64,000 nt of DNA from Francisella sp. SYW-9 (GCF_008711465.1 NZ_VXKQ01000018.1:62001-126000), one strand, 5' to 3'; shown: positions 20,619 through 30,637, counted from the stretch's first letter. Numbers and translations: made by a program. The notes: generated by a model from the sequence alone, not told the origin.

Positions 20619-21083
20619 ATGATAGATAAAAGTGGGTATAGAGCAAATGTTGCTATAGTTTTATTAAATAAACAAAATAGAGTTTTTTGGGGTCAAAGAA
20701 GAAACAGAGCTTCATGGCAATTTCCTCAAGGCGGAGTATCTTCTGGAGAGACTCCATTACAAGCAATGTATCGTGAACTTCATGAAGAAGTCGGTTTGAG
20801 ACCTCAAGATGTAGAGGTTATAGCTTCAACAAGAGATTGGTATAAGTATGATATACCAGACTCACTGCTTAGAGGTAAAGAGCCAATATGTGTTGGACAA
20901 AAACAAAAATGGTTTTTATTAAGATTGAAAAGCTCTGAAAATAATATTGATTTAGAGGCTAATGACTCACCAGAATTTGATAATTGGCGTTGGGTTAGCT
21001 ATTGGTATCCAATAAATCATGTAGTTTATTTTAAACAGGATGTATATAGAAGAGCTTTGACTTATTTTAAAGAGTTTATTTAG
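20619..21083 (+). CDS. rppH: RNA pyrophosphohydrolase
   Basis: 154 residues, Nudix hydrolase of the RppH group. The Nudix box runs 39-60, with G39, E44, R52, E53 (from RELHEEVG), E56 and E57. The early YRANVAIVLLN and WQFPQGG segments are characteristic of RppH, which converts 5' triphosphate RNA to monophosphate and so starts RNA decay. Its 3' end overlaps the convergent PAP2 phosphatase gene by eight bases. Confidence 0.95.
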   Translation: MIDKSGYRANVAIVLLNKQNRVFWGQRRNRASWQFPQGGVSSGETPLQAMYRELHEEVGLRPQDVEVIASTRDWYKYDIPDSLLRGKEPICVGQKQKWFLLRLKSSENNIDLEANDSPEFDNWRWVSYWYPINHVVYFKQDVYRRALTYFKEFI

Positions 21084-21714
21084 TAGCTTGTCTACCTTCG
21101 ACAAAGGCTTTTGACCATAAATAACAAAATGATCCTATATATGCAGATAATATAACATCAGAAACATAATGATCTAGAACAATCACTCTACTTATCGCAA
21201 CGATAGTTGCTATAATAATAGCAACTATCGTAATGTATTTTTTCTCAAAAAAGTTAGCAATTGCTAACAGACCAGCAAATGATAAAGTCGTATGTCCAGA
21301 TGGCATAGAATTATAAGCTTTTTTAAAAGAAAAAAAGTGAAAACCATATTGATCTTTAAATAAAAGCATTTCTGGTCTATATCTAGCTAGTAAAACCTTT
21401 AAAGTGCCTGCAACAATAATGGTTAGTATTAAAGATAGAGACATTATATATAGTTTGTCAGAGACTTTTTTACGAAAATATCTGATAATACAGATCACTG
21501 TGACTATTAAAGCAACTACAGCCCAAACTTTTGATGATGTGATCTGAGATATTAAAGAGGCTAGTGTACTTATCTTTGTACCGAAAAAGTCGCCTGAATG
21601 TATTGCTGTAGCGACTTTAATATCTAAAAAGTTATAACTAAGTACTACAATGATTAACGTAATAATACCATATATAAGAGTATTTTTTGCAAGCTTACAA
21701 TCTAAACACTTCAT
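21076..21714 (-). CDS. PAP2-family membrane phosphatase
   Basis: 212 residues with about six hydrophobic segments. The three-part phosphatase signature is complete: K106 to R113-P114 (KVLLARYRP), PSGH (138-141) and R176-x5-H182-x3-D186. Such enzymes act on lipid phosphates such as phosphatidic acid, undecaprenyl diphosphate or lipid A. Francisella modifies lipid A through PAP2 enzymes (LpxE, LpxF), but this sequence does not match LpxF as I remember it, so the substrate is open. It is convergent with rppH. Confidence 0.88.
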   Translation of the reverse strand: MKCLDCKLAKNTLIYGIITLIIVVLSYNFLDIKVATAIHSGDFFGTKISTLASLISQITSSKVWAVVALIVTVICIIRYFRKKVSDKLYIMSLSLILTIIVAGTLKVLLARYRPEMLLFKDQYGFHFFSFKKAYNSMPSGHTTLSFAGLLAIANFFEKKYITIVAIIIATIVAISRVIVLDHYVSDVILSAYIGSFCYLWSKAFVEGRQATK

Positions 21715-21787
21715 AATTAAATTATTTAAACCTACTAAATTAGTTGATACAGTATAATATTACCACAACTAATTTTCAAAGCATAAG

Positions 21788-22336
21788 ATGTTCAATCAAG
21801 GTTGGTATAGAAAAGCTAAGCATATTGTGAGTAAAAACTTTAATCAAAGACCTAATAATATAGAAATTAGCTTGGTTGTGATTCATTGCATAAGTCTGCC
21901 TGAAGGAGAGTATCTAAACAGCAATGTTGAAAGTTTATTTATTAATAAGCTAGATTGTAACTTACATCAGAGCTTTGTTGATCTAGAGAGTGTTGAAGTT
22001 TCTGCACATTTTTATATCAAACGTACAGGAGAAATTATTCAGTTTGTTTCAGTTGATGATAGAGCGTGGCATGCTGGTGTAAGCAGCTTCCAAGGAAGGA
22101 AAGGTTGTAATGATTTCTCTATTGGAATAGAGCTGCAAGGTACAGATAAAACAGCTTATGAATCTGAACAATACAAAAGTTTAAATAAATTGTTAACAGA
22201 TTTAAAAGATACTTATGTTGAAATAAATGCTGTTACAGGGCATCAAAATATAGCTCCTAGAAGAAAAACTGATCCTGGCGAGTATTTTGATTGGGATAAG
22301 GTAAACAATCTACAAGGAATAGATAAGTATCACTAA
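21788..22336 (+). CDS. ampD: Cytoplasmic 1,6-anhydro-N-acetylmuramoyl-L-alanine amidase
   Basis: 182 residues, no signal peptide. Zinc ligands H33, H152 and D162 and the catalytic E115 and K160 fall almost exactly where they lie in enterobacterial AmpD (34, 154, 164, 116, 162). AmpD cleaves the peptide from recycled anhydro-muropeptides. The gene is divergent from the PAP2 phosphatase gene with a 73-base gap. Confidence 0.95.
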   Translation: MFNQGWYRKAKHIVSKNFNQRPNNIEISLVVIHCISLPEGEYLNSNVESLFINKLDCNLHQSFVDLESVEVSAHFYIKRTGEIIQFVSVDDRAWHAGVSSFQGRKGCNDFSIGIELQGTDKTAYESEQYKSLNKLLTDLKDTYVEINAVTGHQNIAPRRKTDPGEYFDWDKVNNLQGIDKYH

Positions 22337-22509
22337 AATAAGTTTTTTTAAAGGTTTTAGAGTTACTCTCAAATTTATGCATTTTTGCTATCATATTTTT
22401 AACTACTTTTCAAATTAAATGATAATATTTATCCACATTTGTAGAATTAATGTTTTATGAATGTAAATTTGAATATTAATAAATACTAGTTTTAGGGGAG
22501 GTAAACCCT

Positions 22510-23808
22510 TTGTCATTTAAGAAAAGTTTTATAAAAACAGTTAAAGTATCATTTGGCAATATGATTGAGTGGTATGATTATTCGTTATATGGCTATTTTG
22601 CAATAATTATCTCACATCAGTTTTTCCCATCACAAAGTAGTTGGTTATCTTTATTGCTAACTTTCGGGACTTTTGCTGCAGGGTATATTGCAAGACCTTT
22701 AGGATCTATATTTTTTGGATACCTTGGTGATAGAAAAGGTCGTCATTTTGCTATGAATATAGCTATATTATTTATGGCGATACCAACTATAATAATGGCT
22801 TTTATACCTACTTATGCAAGCGTTGGTGTGATTGCACCTATAATTTTAGTTGTAATAAGAATATTTCAAGGTGTTTCAGCTGGAGGGCAGTTTGGTAATT
22901 TGATGGCTATTGCATCAGAAGATAGCCAGCTTAGATATACTGGATTTAACGTCTCAGTTGCATTTTCAACATCCATTCTTGGTTTTATTTTGGCATCAGC
23001 TGTTAGCTCATTAGCTGTAAATCTTTTTCCTACTGATTGGGGTAATTTGGTTTGGAGAATACCTTTTGCATTTGGTGCTATACTGCTTATAGCATTTTTA
23101 TTTTTTAGAGAAAAAGATGAGAAGGAGACTTTTCTATCAGAATCAAGGTCTCCTGTCATTCAGCTAACAAAAACATATAAAAGACACTTAGTATCTGTTA
23201 CAGCAATCGCAACAGTAGCACTTATGATTTACTATATAGATATAACATATATGACAACGTATATGGTTGATATATTAGGTATGCATTTATCTGTTGCTTT
23301 GACAGTTAATACTATTGCGATATTCTTTATGTTTTTATCGACACCGTTTTTTGGCTTTATATCAGATAAGATAGGTAGAAAAGAAGTACTTCTTTTTAGC
23401 TTTATAGTTTCATTAATATTATCACCAATATTGATATATTTATTAGATGCAGGACGCTTAGAGTTTTCAACCTTTATACTTATAGTTTTAGCTATTATGA
23501 CAGGTATGATACAAGGAGCTGCAAATCCATGTTATACAGAGGTGTTTCCATCAAATGTACGAGCTTCCGGTGCATCTATCGTATATGGGCTTGGAGCATC
23601 AATTTCAGGTTTTGCTCCTTTACTTGCAACATTCATAACAGGAGTGATACCTCCAGTATTAGGTGTTTCTTTACTTATGTTTATATTATGTGGCATTGGT
23701 GTGATTATGACATTTATTATGCCTGTTAAGCAGATGGGTAGAAGAAGATTAAATGATCTTGAGCAGGTAATATATAGTAAAGAAAAAGGTGTTAAATATG
23801 GTGTATAA
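22510..23808 (+). CDS. MFS transporter, metabolite:H+ symporter (ProP/MHS-like)
   Basis: 432 residues with twelve hydrophobic segments. The N-terminal GNMIEWYDYSLYGYFA and the ARPLGSIFFGYLGDRKGRHFA loop are hallmarks of the metabolite:proton symporter branch, which includes ProP, KgtP and ShiA. Transport of an osmolyte or organic acid is likely; the substrate cannot be read from sequence. It starts at TTG 22510, fixed by the strong GGGGAGG at 22495-22501. It is monocistronic. Confidence 0.9.
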   Translation: MSFKKSFIKTVKVSFGNMIEWYDYSLYGYFAIIISHQFFPSQSSWLSLLLTFGTFAAGYIARPLGSIFFGYLGDRKGRHFAMNIAILFMAIPTIIMAFIPTYASVGVIAPIILVVIRIFQGVSAGGQFGNLMAIASEDSQLRYTGFNVSVAFSTSILGFILASAVSSLAVNLFPTDWGNLVWRIPFAFGAILLIAFLFFREKDEKETFLSESRSPVIQLTKTYKRHLVSVTAIATVALMIYYIDITYMTTYMVDILGMHLSVALTVNTIAIFFMFLSTPFFGFISDKIGRKEVLLFSFIVSLILSPILIYLLDAGRLEFSTFILIVLAIMTGMIQGAANPCYTEVFPSNVRASGASIVYGLGASISGFAPLLATFITGVIPPVLGVSLLMFILCGIGVIMTFIMPVKQMGRRRLNDLEQVIYSKEKGVKYGV

Positions 23809-23873
23809 GTTATTTTATAGTCTACTATGTTTAAAAGTAGTATTTGTTAGATCTCGTCGTTAAGCCTAAATGG

Positions 23874-23891
23874 AGTAGCTTACTACTTTTT
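23874..23891 (+). terminator. Weak intrinsic terminator after the MHS transporter
   Basis: AGTAG (23874-23878), CTTA loop, CTACT (23883-23887), then four more T. The stem is only five pairs, so efficiency would be low. It lies between convergent genes, where a terminator is expected. Confidence 0.3.
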
Positions 23892-23940
23892 ATATGGTTT
23901 TAGCTGTGGCTACATAATTAAATTAAAGCTAAAAGATTTT

Positions 23941-25824
23941 TTAATCAATTTCTGCCTTATCACCATAGTTTTCCAACCAGTCACGACGATCTTTAGACCT
24001 TTTTTTAGCTAAAAGTTTATCAAGCATTTCATTATCATCATAGATATCTGAGATAGTTAGCTGTAATAGTCTTCTAGATGAAACATCCATTGCTGATTCA
24101 CGCAGCTGTATAGGATTCATCTCACCAAGACCTTTAAAGCGCATAATATTGATTTTGCCTGTTAGCTTGGAATTCTCTGCTAAAATAGCTTCTTTTTCAG
24201 CCTCGTCTAGAGCGTAAAAGGTGTTTTTACCGATATCAACTCTAAATAAAGGCGGTTGAGCTATATATATATGTCCATTTTCAATAAGCTTTTTAAAATG
24301 CTTTAGAAACATCGCGCATAGTAGAGTAGCAATATGTAAACCATCAGAGTCTGCATCAGCAAGAATACATATTTTATTATATCTAAGACTAGAGATGTCA
24401 TCACTATCAGGATCAACACCTATTGCTGTTGCTATATTATGTACTTCTTGGGAATTCATGATCGTATCTGCATCAAGCTCCCAGCTATTTAGAATCTTAC
24501 CTTTAAGAGGCATTACTGCTTGAAAGTTCTTATCGCGTGCTTGTTTTGCAGAACCTCCTGCAGAGTCTCCCTCAACAATGAAAAGCTCTGTTGAATTTAC
24601 ATCAGAACTAATACAGTCTGTTAGCTTCCCAGGTAGGCGAATAGAAGTATTCATTATGCGTTTACGCGCAGTTTTCTTATCTGCATTAACACGCTTTTGA
24701 GCAATCTTATTAATATTCTCTATTATTTGGCGAGCTTCTTCAGCATTTTGGTTAAGCCATATGGTTAGAAGATCTTTTACAGTTGTTGCAACAAATGCTG
24801 TTACATCTTTGTTGGAAAGTTTCTCTTTAGTTTGTCCGGCAAATTGAGGATTTGTTATTTTTAATGATATAACATAGTTTAATTGAGCAAATGAGTCATT
24901 TGCTGTAATTTTAATGTTTTTAAGCCCTAAAGAGTTTTTTTCCACATATGTTCTAATGGCATCATAAATACCATTTTTAAGACCTGCAACATGGGTGCCA
25001 TCTTGAGGCGTTGGGATTAGATTTACATAGCTATTTTTTATAACTTCAGTAGGGGCTTCACACCAGCAGAATACAGAATCTAAAAATGACTCTCCATTTG
25101 AAAAATTATCTATCATAAAAGGCTTGTTCGGTAAGGTTTCAGATTCTAGCTTATGATCTAAATAACCTTTTAAACCATCTTCAAAATGCCATACTAATTT
25201 TTCTTTTTTTGCTTCATTAGAATATTTGATTGTAAGAGCTTTACAAAGGATAGCTTTTGCTTCTAATAAGTTCTTTAGAGATTTAAGATTTACCTTGATA
25301 TCATCAAAATATTTTTTATCTGGCCAAAATCTAATTTTTGTCCCAGTATTTTTTTTACCAACTGTATCAATAACTTCTAAATCTTTAGTTTTAAAGCCGT
25401 CTTCAAACACTATGTGATAAAGTTTACCATCTCTTTTTATCTCAGCTTCAAGTCTAGTAGATAAAGCATTGACAACAGAAACACCTACACCATGAAGACC
25501 TCCAGAGTGGGTGTAGTTTTTGTTACTAAACTTACCACCAGAATGAAGCTTAGTCATAATAAGCTCGATACCTGACATTTTATGCTCAGGATGGATATCC
25601 ACAGGCATTCCACGACCATTATCAGAGATTTCAATACTGTTATCTTGATAAAGAGAAATGTCTATTTTATTAGCAAAGCCTGCCAAGACTTCATCGACAC
25701 TGTTATCCACTATTTCTTGGATAAGATGGTTTGGATTTTCGGTATTAGTATACATCCCTGGTCTTTTTTTGACAGGATCTAAACCGGTTAATACCTCGAT
25801 TGATTTAGCATTATAGTTTTGCAT
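23941..25824 (-). CDS. parE: DNA topoisomerase IV subunit B
   Basis: 627 residues, matching ParE length (GyrB is longer, about 800). The GHKL ATPase begins EIVDNSVDEVLAG with N41, followed by SDNGRGMPVD and the GGLHGVGVSVVNALS lid. The TOPRIM region has LFIVEGDSAGGSAKQARD and ADADSDGLHIATLL. It ends with the MRFKGLGEMNP segment. ParE with ParC decatenates daughter chromosomes. parC is not in the window. An 89-base gap separates it from the upstream MFS gene on the same strand. Confidence 0.96.
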   Translation of the reverse strand: MQNYNAKSIEVLTGLDPVKKRPGMYTNTENPNHLIQEIVDNSVDEVLAGFANKIDISLYQDNSIEISDNGRGMPVDIHPEHKMSGIELIMTKLHSGGKFSNKNYTHSGGLHGVGVSVVNALSTRLEAEIKRDGKLYHIVFEDGFKTKDLEVIDTVGKKNTGTKIRFWPDKKYFDDIKVNLKSLKNLLEAKAILCKALTIKYSNEAKKEKLVWHFEDGLKGYLDHKLESETLPNKPFMIDNFSNGESFLDSVFCWCEAPTEVIKNSYVNLIPTPQDGTHVAGLKNGIYDAIRTYVEKNSLGLKNIKITANDSFAQLNYVISLKITNPQFAGQTKEKLSNKDVTAFVATTVKDLLTIWLNQNAEEARQIIENINKIAQKRVNADKKTARKRIMNTSIRLPGKLTDCISSDVNSTELFIVEGDSAGGSAKQARDKNFQAVMPLKGKILNSWELDADTIMNSQEVHNIATAIGVDPDSDDISSLRYNKICILADADSDGLHIATLLCAMFLKHFKKLIENGHIYIAQPPLFRVDIGKNTFYALDEAEKEAILAENSKLTGKINIMRFKGLGEMNPIQLRESAMDVSSRRLLQLTISDIYDDNEMLDKLLAKKRSKDRRDWLENYGDKAEID

Positions 25825-25913
25825 TAATATTAATTAGATCGATAGATTATATTTATTAAGGAAATTTTATCACATAATTTACTTAATTCGTAAGCTTGGC
25901 AAAGTGTTAATAG

Positions 25914-27095
25914 CTATTTCCTTAAAAAGTAGCAGCTATATGGTAGAAATACTATTAATCCAATTAATGGTAAAAGTATGAATGCTAGAGATAGAGTGAA
26001 CTCACTTCCTAAGTCAATTTGGCTCATAATAGCAGTTGTAATTGATGCAATTCCCATTTGCATAAATCCCATTATTGAGGAGGCTGCACCAGCTGTTGTA
26101 GTGAAATTTTCTAATGCTATTGGTGTAAGTAGTGGCACACTAAAAGATACACCAACAAAGGTTAAAGATAAGATAGCTGTAAGTGCTATAGATAGTTCCA
26201 GACCTGTTAACTTTTTAAATGCATAAACTAGTAATATCCCTGATATTAATGTACAAGCCATACCAAAATTAATAAGATGTTTATAGGCTATAACACGACT
26301 AAGTTTTGAGCAAATGATAGAACCTGAAACAACCGCAATAACCATTAAAGTGAGTAAGTATAGGAAATTTGACTTCTCTAGTTTTAAAATATTAACAAAA
26401 ATATCAGGAGCAGTAACAAGACATGCATAGATAGTACTGATATTAAGACCTAATACAAAAGTGGCAAAGAAGAACTGATGATCTTTAAATAATGAGAAAT
26501 AATTTTTAAAGAGAGATCTAATAGTTAATGCTTCATAATTTTTTTCTCTAATTGTTTCAGGGAAGAATAAGGCTACCTTTATAAAAAGTAAGCTAGCAGC
26601 AACGAGTAATACCCAAAATATTAGAGATGGGCTCAAAAATACGCCAAGTATAGCCCCAAAAGCAGGAGCTAGTGCAAAAGCTATATTCATAATAGCAAAC
26701 ACAGCTCCTTGTTCATTAATTTTAAAAGCATCTTTAACTGCGACTGTAGCAATAACTCCGCCAGCTGCTGCACCAAAACCTTGTAGAAGACGAGCATATA
26801 TCAATGTGTCAATATGTTGACTAAATAAACATATTACTGAACTAACTATAAAAAAACATGACCCAATTAACATTATTGGCTTACGTCCAAATCTATCAGA
26901 AAATGGTCCATATAAAATTTGGCTGATTGAGTAGCCTAATAGGTATGAGGTTATTGTAAGTTGGACATGAGGATAATCAGTACCAAGAATTTTCTTTAGT
27001 TCAGGTAGGGCTGGGGCGTAGATAGTATCGCCAAATGGACCTAATGAAACCATTAGGATTAGAATAAAAATTGATGGTCTTATGCCTTTATACAT
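25914..27095 (-). CDS. MFS multidrug transporter, Bcr/CflA family
   Basis: 393 residues and twelve hydrophobic segments. Family markers are LGPFGDTIYAPALPEL in helix 1, SQILYGPFSDRFGRKP in loop 2-3 and ARLLQGFGAAAGGV in helix 4. Bcr/CflA proteins export bicyclomycin, chloramphenicol or sulfonamides. Its start overlaps the end of bamB by eight bases, so it is translated as the third gene of the yfgM-like, bamB operon. In enterobacteria der follows bamB; here an efflux gene occupies that place. Confidence 0.9.
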   Translation of the reverse strand: MYKGIRPSIFILILMVSLGPFGDTIYAPALPELKKILGTDYPHVQLTITSYLLGYSISQILYGPFSDRFGRKPIMLIGSCFFIVSSVICLFSQHIDTLIYARLLQGFGAAAGGVIATVAVKDAFKINEQGAVFAIMNIAFALAPAFGAILGVFLSPSLIFWVLLVAASLLFIKVALFFPETIREKNYEALTIRSLFKNYFSLFKDHQFFFATFVLGLNISTIYACLVTAPDIFVNILKLEKSNFLYLLTLMVIAVVSGSIICSKLSRVIAYKHLINFGMACTLISGILLVYAFKKLTGLELSIALTAILSLTFVGVSFSVPLLTPIALENFTTTAGAASSIMGFMQMGIASITTAIMSQIDLGSEFTLSLAFILLPLIGLIVFLPYSCYFLRK

Positions 27096-28449
27096 TAGTA
27101 GATTTACCTTTGCTAAAGTCTCCTATTATTATATTAACTTTTAAGTCTTTTGTATCTACTTTTTTAGATTTTTTGTTTGTTTTGGCTACAGTTGCTGGTT
27201 TAATCGATGAATCAATATGCTTAATACTTTCACCTTTATCAACTCTGTAATCACCTAGAATACTATCATATATAACCTTATCACTATAAGCATCAACTAA
27301 GTAGGCTGTACCATCTTTAGCTTCAACAAGAATCCCTTGTTTCGTTGGTACTAATTGAGCAGAGATGCCAGTGCTTGGAAATAATGTTGGAGTAGATGTA
27401 AGCTTATATCTACCAAGGTATTCACCGTTTAGTGAGCTAAAGAAATGTAAATATCCTTGATAGTCAGCTACGACTATTAAGCCTTTATAATAAATAGGGC
27501 CAGTTATCTTACGCCACTTTAGAGTATCTTGAGTCCAGACCGTTTCACCATTTTGTATATTGTATGCTTTAAGCTCACTATCTGCTTGAGTCGTAAAAAT
27601 AACATTATTATCAATAGCCATATTACTAATAATCGAAGCTTTCTTTGCCCATAGCATTTTACCAGTATCTTTATCTAGGGCTACGATAGCACCTTGAAAT
27701 GCTGCGAAGATCAAATAGCGATGATATAGCATTGGATTTGCAGTTATATCAACCATTTTATCTGCTGGAGAGGATCCATGGGCAATTGCAATCGGGATAT
27801 TGATAGTCTTATCACCATTTTCAACAGTAAAACCAAGAACTGTACCAAAAGCAGAGCCTATCATTACAGTATCATTTAATACTATAGGCGATGAGTTACC
27901 AGGCAGCGTTAATTCTGGGATATTGTTTGAAGCACTCCACTCTTTTGAACCATCTTTAGCATCAAAAGCAGCTACCGAGCCATCGTGTGTATGGGTGTAA
28001 ATAGAGTTGTTATAGATAGTTGGTTGAGCAAATAAACTACTTGGAGTTTTACTTAACCATAAGGTTTTACCAGTCTTATTATCTAATGCTGTAAGTCTAC
28101 CTTTCATCGAGCCAAAAATGACAGCATTTGCGATAGTGTTTGGTTCAGAAGTCAGGCTGGAATTTGTGTCTTTCTTCCATATTACGCCACCATCTTTCAT
28201 TGATAAGGCATAAACCATGCCATTTTCATTAGGAACGAATGCAATATCATCTGAGTATGTAGGAGCTAGATTATAGTTGCCTAATCCGTTATCACCATTT
28301 CCCGTGCTTTTTTTCCACTTTACTTTTACATGAACCTGTTTAGGAGCCTTCTCCTTCAGTGGTGTTGGTGGGGGTACATTACTTTTTGAACAACTAGCTA
28401 TTAAAAAAGATAATAGTAGGGGTAATGTTAAGAAATAAGATTTTTTCAT
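27088..28449 (-). CDS. bamB: Outer membrane assembly lipoprotein BamB
   Basis: 453 residues. A lipoprotein signal ends in the lipobox IASC with C20. The rest is a PQQ-type beta-propeller: repeated patterns such as GLGNYNLAPTYSDD, KDGGVIWKK, NKTGKTLWLSK, KDGSKEWSA and KDTGKMLWAKK mark successive blades. BamB is a periplasm-facing lipoprotein of the BAM complex that inserts outer membrane beta-barrels. It is preceded after six bases by the yfgM-like gene, the same order as in E. coli. The C-terminal 60 residues are lysine-rich and probably flexible. Confidence 0.93.
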   Translation of the reverse strand: MKKSYFLTLPLLLSFLIASCSKSNVPPPTPLKEKAPKQVHVKVKWKKSTGNGDNGLGNYNLAPTYSDDIAFVPNENGMVYALSMKDGGVIWKKDTNSSLTSEPNTIANAVIFGSMKGRLTALDNKTGKTLWLSKTPSSLFAQPTIYNNSIYTHTHDGSVAAFDAKDGSKEWSASNNIPELTLPGNSSPIVLNDTVMIGSAFGTVLGFTVENGDKTINIPIAIAHGSSPADKMVDITANPMLYHRYLIFAAFQGAIVALDKDTGKMLWAKKASIISNMAIDNNVIFTTQADSELKAYNIQNGETVWTQDTLKWRKITGPIYYKGLIVVADYQGYLHFFSSLNGEYLGRYKLTSTPTLFPSTGISAQLVPTKQGILVEAKDGTAYLVDAYSDKVIYDSILGDYRVDKGESIKHIDSSIKPATVAKTNKKSKKVDTKDLKVNIIIGDFSKGKSTNV

Positions 28450-28455
28450 TTTTAA

Positions 28456-29097
28456 TTAATAATTATTTATTAGTTGAGTAATCACTTGTTTAAACTCGGT
28501 TGAGCTATCAGGATCTTGCAGCGCTTTATGCCAAGCATTGAGTGCTTTTGTTTTATCACTTTTCTGTTGATAAGATTCTCCTAGTAGCATAAGAGGGTAA
28601 GCTTTGTTTTCCAATGTCCTCAAACTATTTAAGGTTTTTATTGCTTGATCAGGTTGTTTCGCTGCAATATAAAGTCTAGCCAGTCTAGTTTTAGTAACAT
28701 TAGTTAAACTATTATCAGGATTATCTTTGATGCTTTGTTGAAGTATATCTATTGCTTTTGGTAAATTCGCAATATTCATATTAAAATTACTAGTATTTAA
28801 TTTTGTTGGAGTAATATATAGTTCTGCTAACTGCCAGCTAGCAAATATTCCAAAACTAGTACTTGGGTATTGTTTTACTACAGATGTAAATTTAGTTATT
28901 CTAGTAGCTGATGAAACATCAGAATTTTCACTAGCAATCAAGGCTTTTTGATATGCATTAGATGCTTCTAAGATCTTTTTATGATTATTTGAATTATAAA
29001 ATTGAAATAGTATTACACATATAAGTGCTATGATAACTATCCCAGCTATTGTATATAGTGCTTGGTTTTGTTTTTTTGTTAAACCCTTAATACCCAT
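28456..29097 (-). CDS. YfgM-like membrane-anchored TPR protein
   Basis: 213 residues with a cytoplasmic N-terminus, one transmembrane helix (about 14-33) and a periplasmic helical repeat region. PDQAIKTLNSL and LLGESYQQKSDKTKALNAWHKAL are TPR-like. YfgM in E. coli is a SecYEG-associated periplasmic chaperone encoded just before bamB, and the synteny here supports the assignment. Sequence identity alone would be weak for such short repeats. Confidence 0.82.
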   Translation of the reverse strand: MGIKGLTKKQNQALYTIAGIVIIALICVILFQFYNSNNHKKILEASNAYQKALIASENSDVSSATRITKFTSVVKQYPSTSFGIFASWQLAELYITPTKLNTSNFNMNIANLPKAIDILQQSIKDNPDNSLTNVTKTRLARLYIAAKQPDQAIKTLNSLRTLENKAYPLMLLGESYQQKSDKTKALNAWHKALQDPDSSTEFKQVITQLINNY

Positions 29098-29114
29098 AAT
29101 TATGATTTATTTTT

Positions 29115-29170
29115 TCAATAAATTTTACAACATCTTAACATAAAAGTACTAAACGTTGTAAGTTTATTGA
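29115..29170. promoter_or_regulatory. Long inverted repeat between divergent yfgM-like and DUF6056-like genes
   Basis: TCAATAAATTTTACAAC (29115-29131) and GTTGTAAGTTTATTGA (29155-29170) are complementary over 15 pairs with one mismatch and one unpaired base, separated by 23 bases. It starts 18 bases upstream of the yfgM-like start codon. It could be an operator, a leader stem for the bamB operon, or a bidirectional terminator-like element, though no T tract follows on either strand. Confidence 0.45.
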
Positions 29171-29305
29171 TAATCCAAATATGTAAAAATAAGTAAAAGA
29201 TTATTTTATTGAGCTTAGTCATGTATTTCCATATTTAGATTTAAGGCATTGTTAGTATATGTTATGTCATTTATAATAGTCTTATCTAAAATAGATAAAT
29301 GACAA

Positions 29306-30637
29306 TTGATGAATAGTAAACCTAAAATAATAGCTTTTAGTGTTGTGATATTTGCTTATTTTTTATTCTTGAACTATTGCCAGCCGATAGCTATGGATGA
29401 TTATTGGAGAGCAATAAATGATACTTTAGTAAATCATAATCTTATAGCAATGCTAAAACAAGACTATTTTGGATGGACAGGCAGAATGTCTGCTCAATTA
29501 CTAGTTTATTGTCTTTTTTCTAAAAAATATATTACTTTATCAGTAGCTGTTGTTAATATCTTAAATGCGTTGGCTTATTATTTGTTTATTTTGTTCTCTT
29601 TCAAAATAAGCACGGCAGGGAAGTATAAACTATATTCTAAAGCATTCTGCGTATACTTATTTTTATTTTTATTAATGTTCTCATTAACAGGTTTTATTGG
29701 ACAGACTCTTTGGAAAACAGCCGCTATACAATACTTTTGGGGGATATGTCTAGTCACTATATTGTATTACCATATCTTTACTAAAAATAAGCAAATGGTT
29801 ATAGCTCCAGTAGTAATAGGAATATTCATAGGACTATATAATGAACAGTTTGTTGGGGTGTTGCTTATTTTATGTCTTACATACTTTATTGATTCTATTC
29901 TTAATAGAAAGAAAATTAATAGATCTGTAATATATTTTGCATTAGCCTGCTTTGCCGGTGGTGTTGTACTAATATCTGCTCCTGGAAATTATGTAAGAAT
30001 GGATGGGATGTCCGGAAGCCATACTCATTCAATATATCAAGCTATTATAAAGGTTATTGAAAGTGTTAGATATTCTGTATGGCCAAACACAGAAGTCATA
30101 TTTATATTATTTGTTGCTTTTATTATATTTCTTTTTTTAAAAAAGCATACAGAAATAAAAACTAAATTTATATATAGTATTGCTCTTATATCAATAATTT
30201 TTGTTATGACTCCTGTTATATATAGCTATGGCCTTTTAATAAGGTTAATGCTTATCTATTATGTAATATTTTTTATCGCAACTATGCACCAGTTTTATAT
30301 AAGTGATAATTTTTATGTAAAACAAGTTCGTAGTTTCTTGGAAAAGATCTATATCTTATTTTTAATTGGAGTGGTATATTTTGCTGGTACTTTAGCTGTG
30401 AACTACTATTATTTACATGAAGTTAGTCAAGAGCAAGATAAGATTATGATGTTAGCAGATAATAAAAAATTAGTTGTTGTACCTAAGTATCAAGTAGATC
30501 CTGGGCTTCAAAATAAATATGGAATAACAACTAGATCTTTGACATGTAATCCTTCTGATGTAAATAATCAAGCATTTGCTAAGTTTTATAATGTCAAACA
30601 AGTGATAGCAACTCCATGTGATAAGAAGGAAAATTAG
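29306..30637 (+). CDS. Polytopic membrane protein, DUF6056/GT-C glycosyltransferase-like
   Basis: 443 residues, about ten to eleven hydrophobic segments and a soluble C-terminal tail of about 70 residues. Soon after the first helix comes PIAMDDYWRA, an acidic pair in the first extracytoplasmic loop as in GT-C fold glycosyltransferases, and then WTGRMSAQLL, a pattern I associate with DUF6056. Such proteins probably transfer or attach sugars in the periplasm using a lipid-linked donor. No glycan genes are adjacent, so the acceptor is unknown. The start codon lacks a strong ribosome binding site. Confidence 0.6.
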   Translation: MMNSKPKIIAFSVVIFAYFLFLNYCQPIAMDDYWRAINDTLVNHNLIAMLKQDYFGWTGRMSAQLLVYCLFSKKYITLSVAVVNILNALAYYLFILFSFKISTAGKYKLYSKAFCVYLFLFLLMFSLTGFIGQTLWKTAAIQYFWGICLVTILYYHIFTKNKQMVIAPVVIGIFIGLYNEQFVGVLLILCLTYFIDSILNRKKINRSVIYFALACFAGGVVLISAPGNYVRMDGMSGSHTHSIYQAIIKVIESVRYSVWPNTEVIFILFVAFIIFLFLKKHTEIKTKFIYSIALISIIFVMTPVIYSYGLLIRLMLIYYVIFFIATMHQFYISDNFYVKQVRSFLEKIYILFLIGVVYFAGTLAVNYYYLHEVSQEQDKIMMLADNKKLVVVPKYQVDPGLQNKYGITTRSLTCNPSDVNNQAFAKFYNVKQVIATPCDKKEN

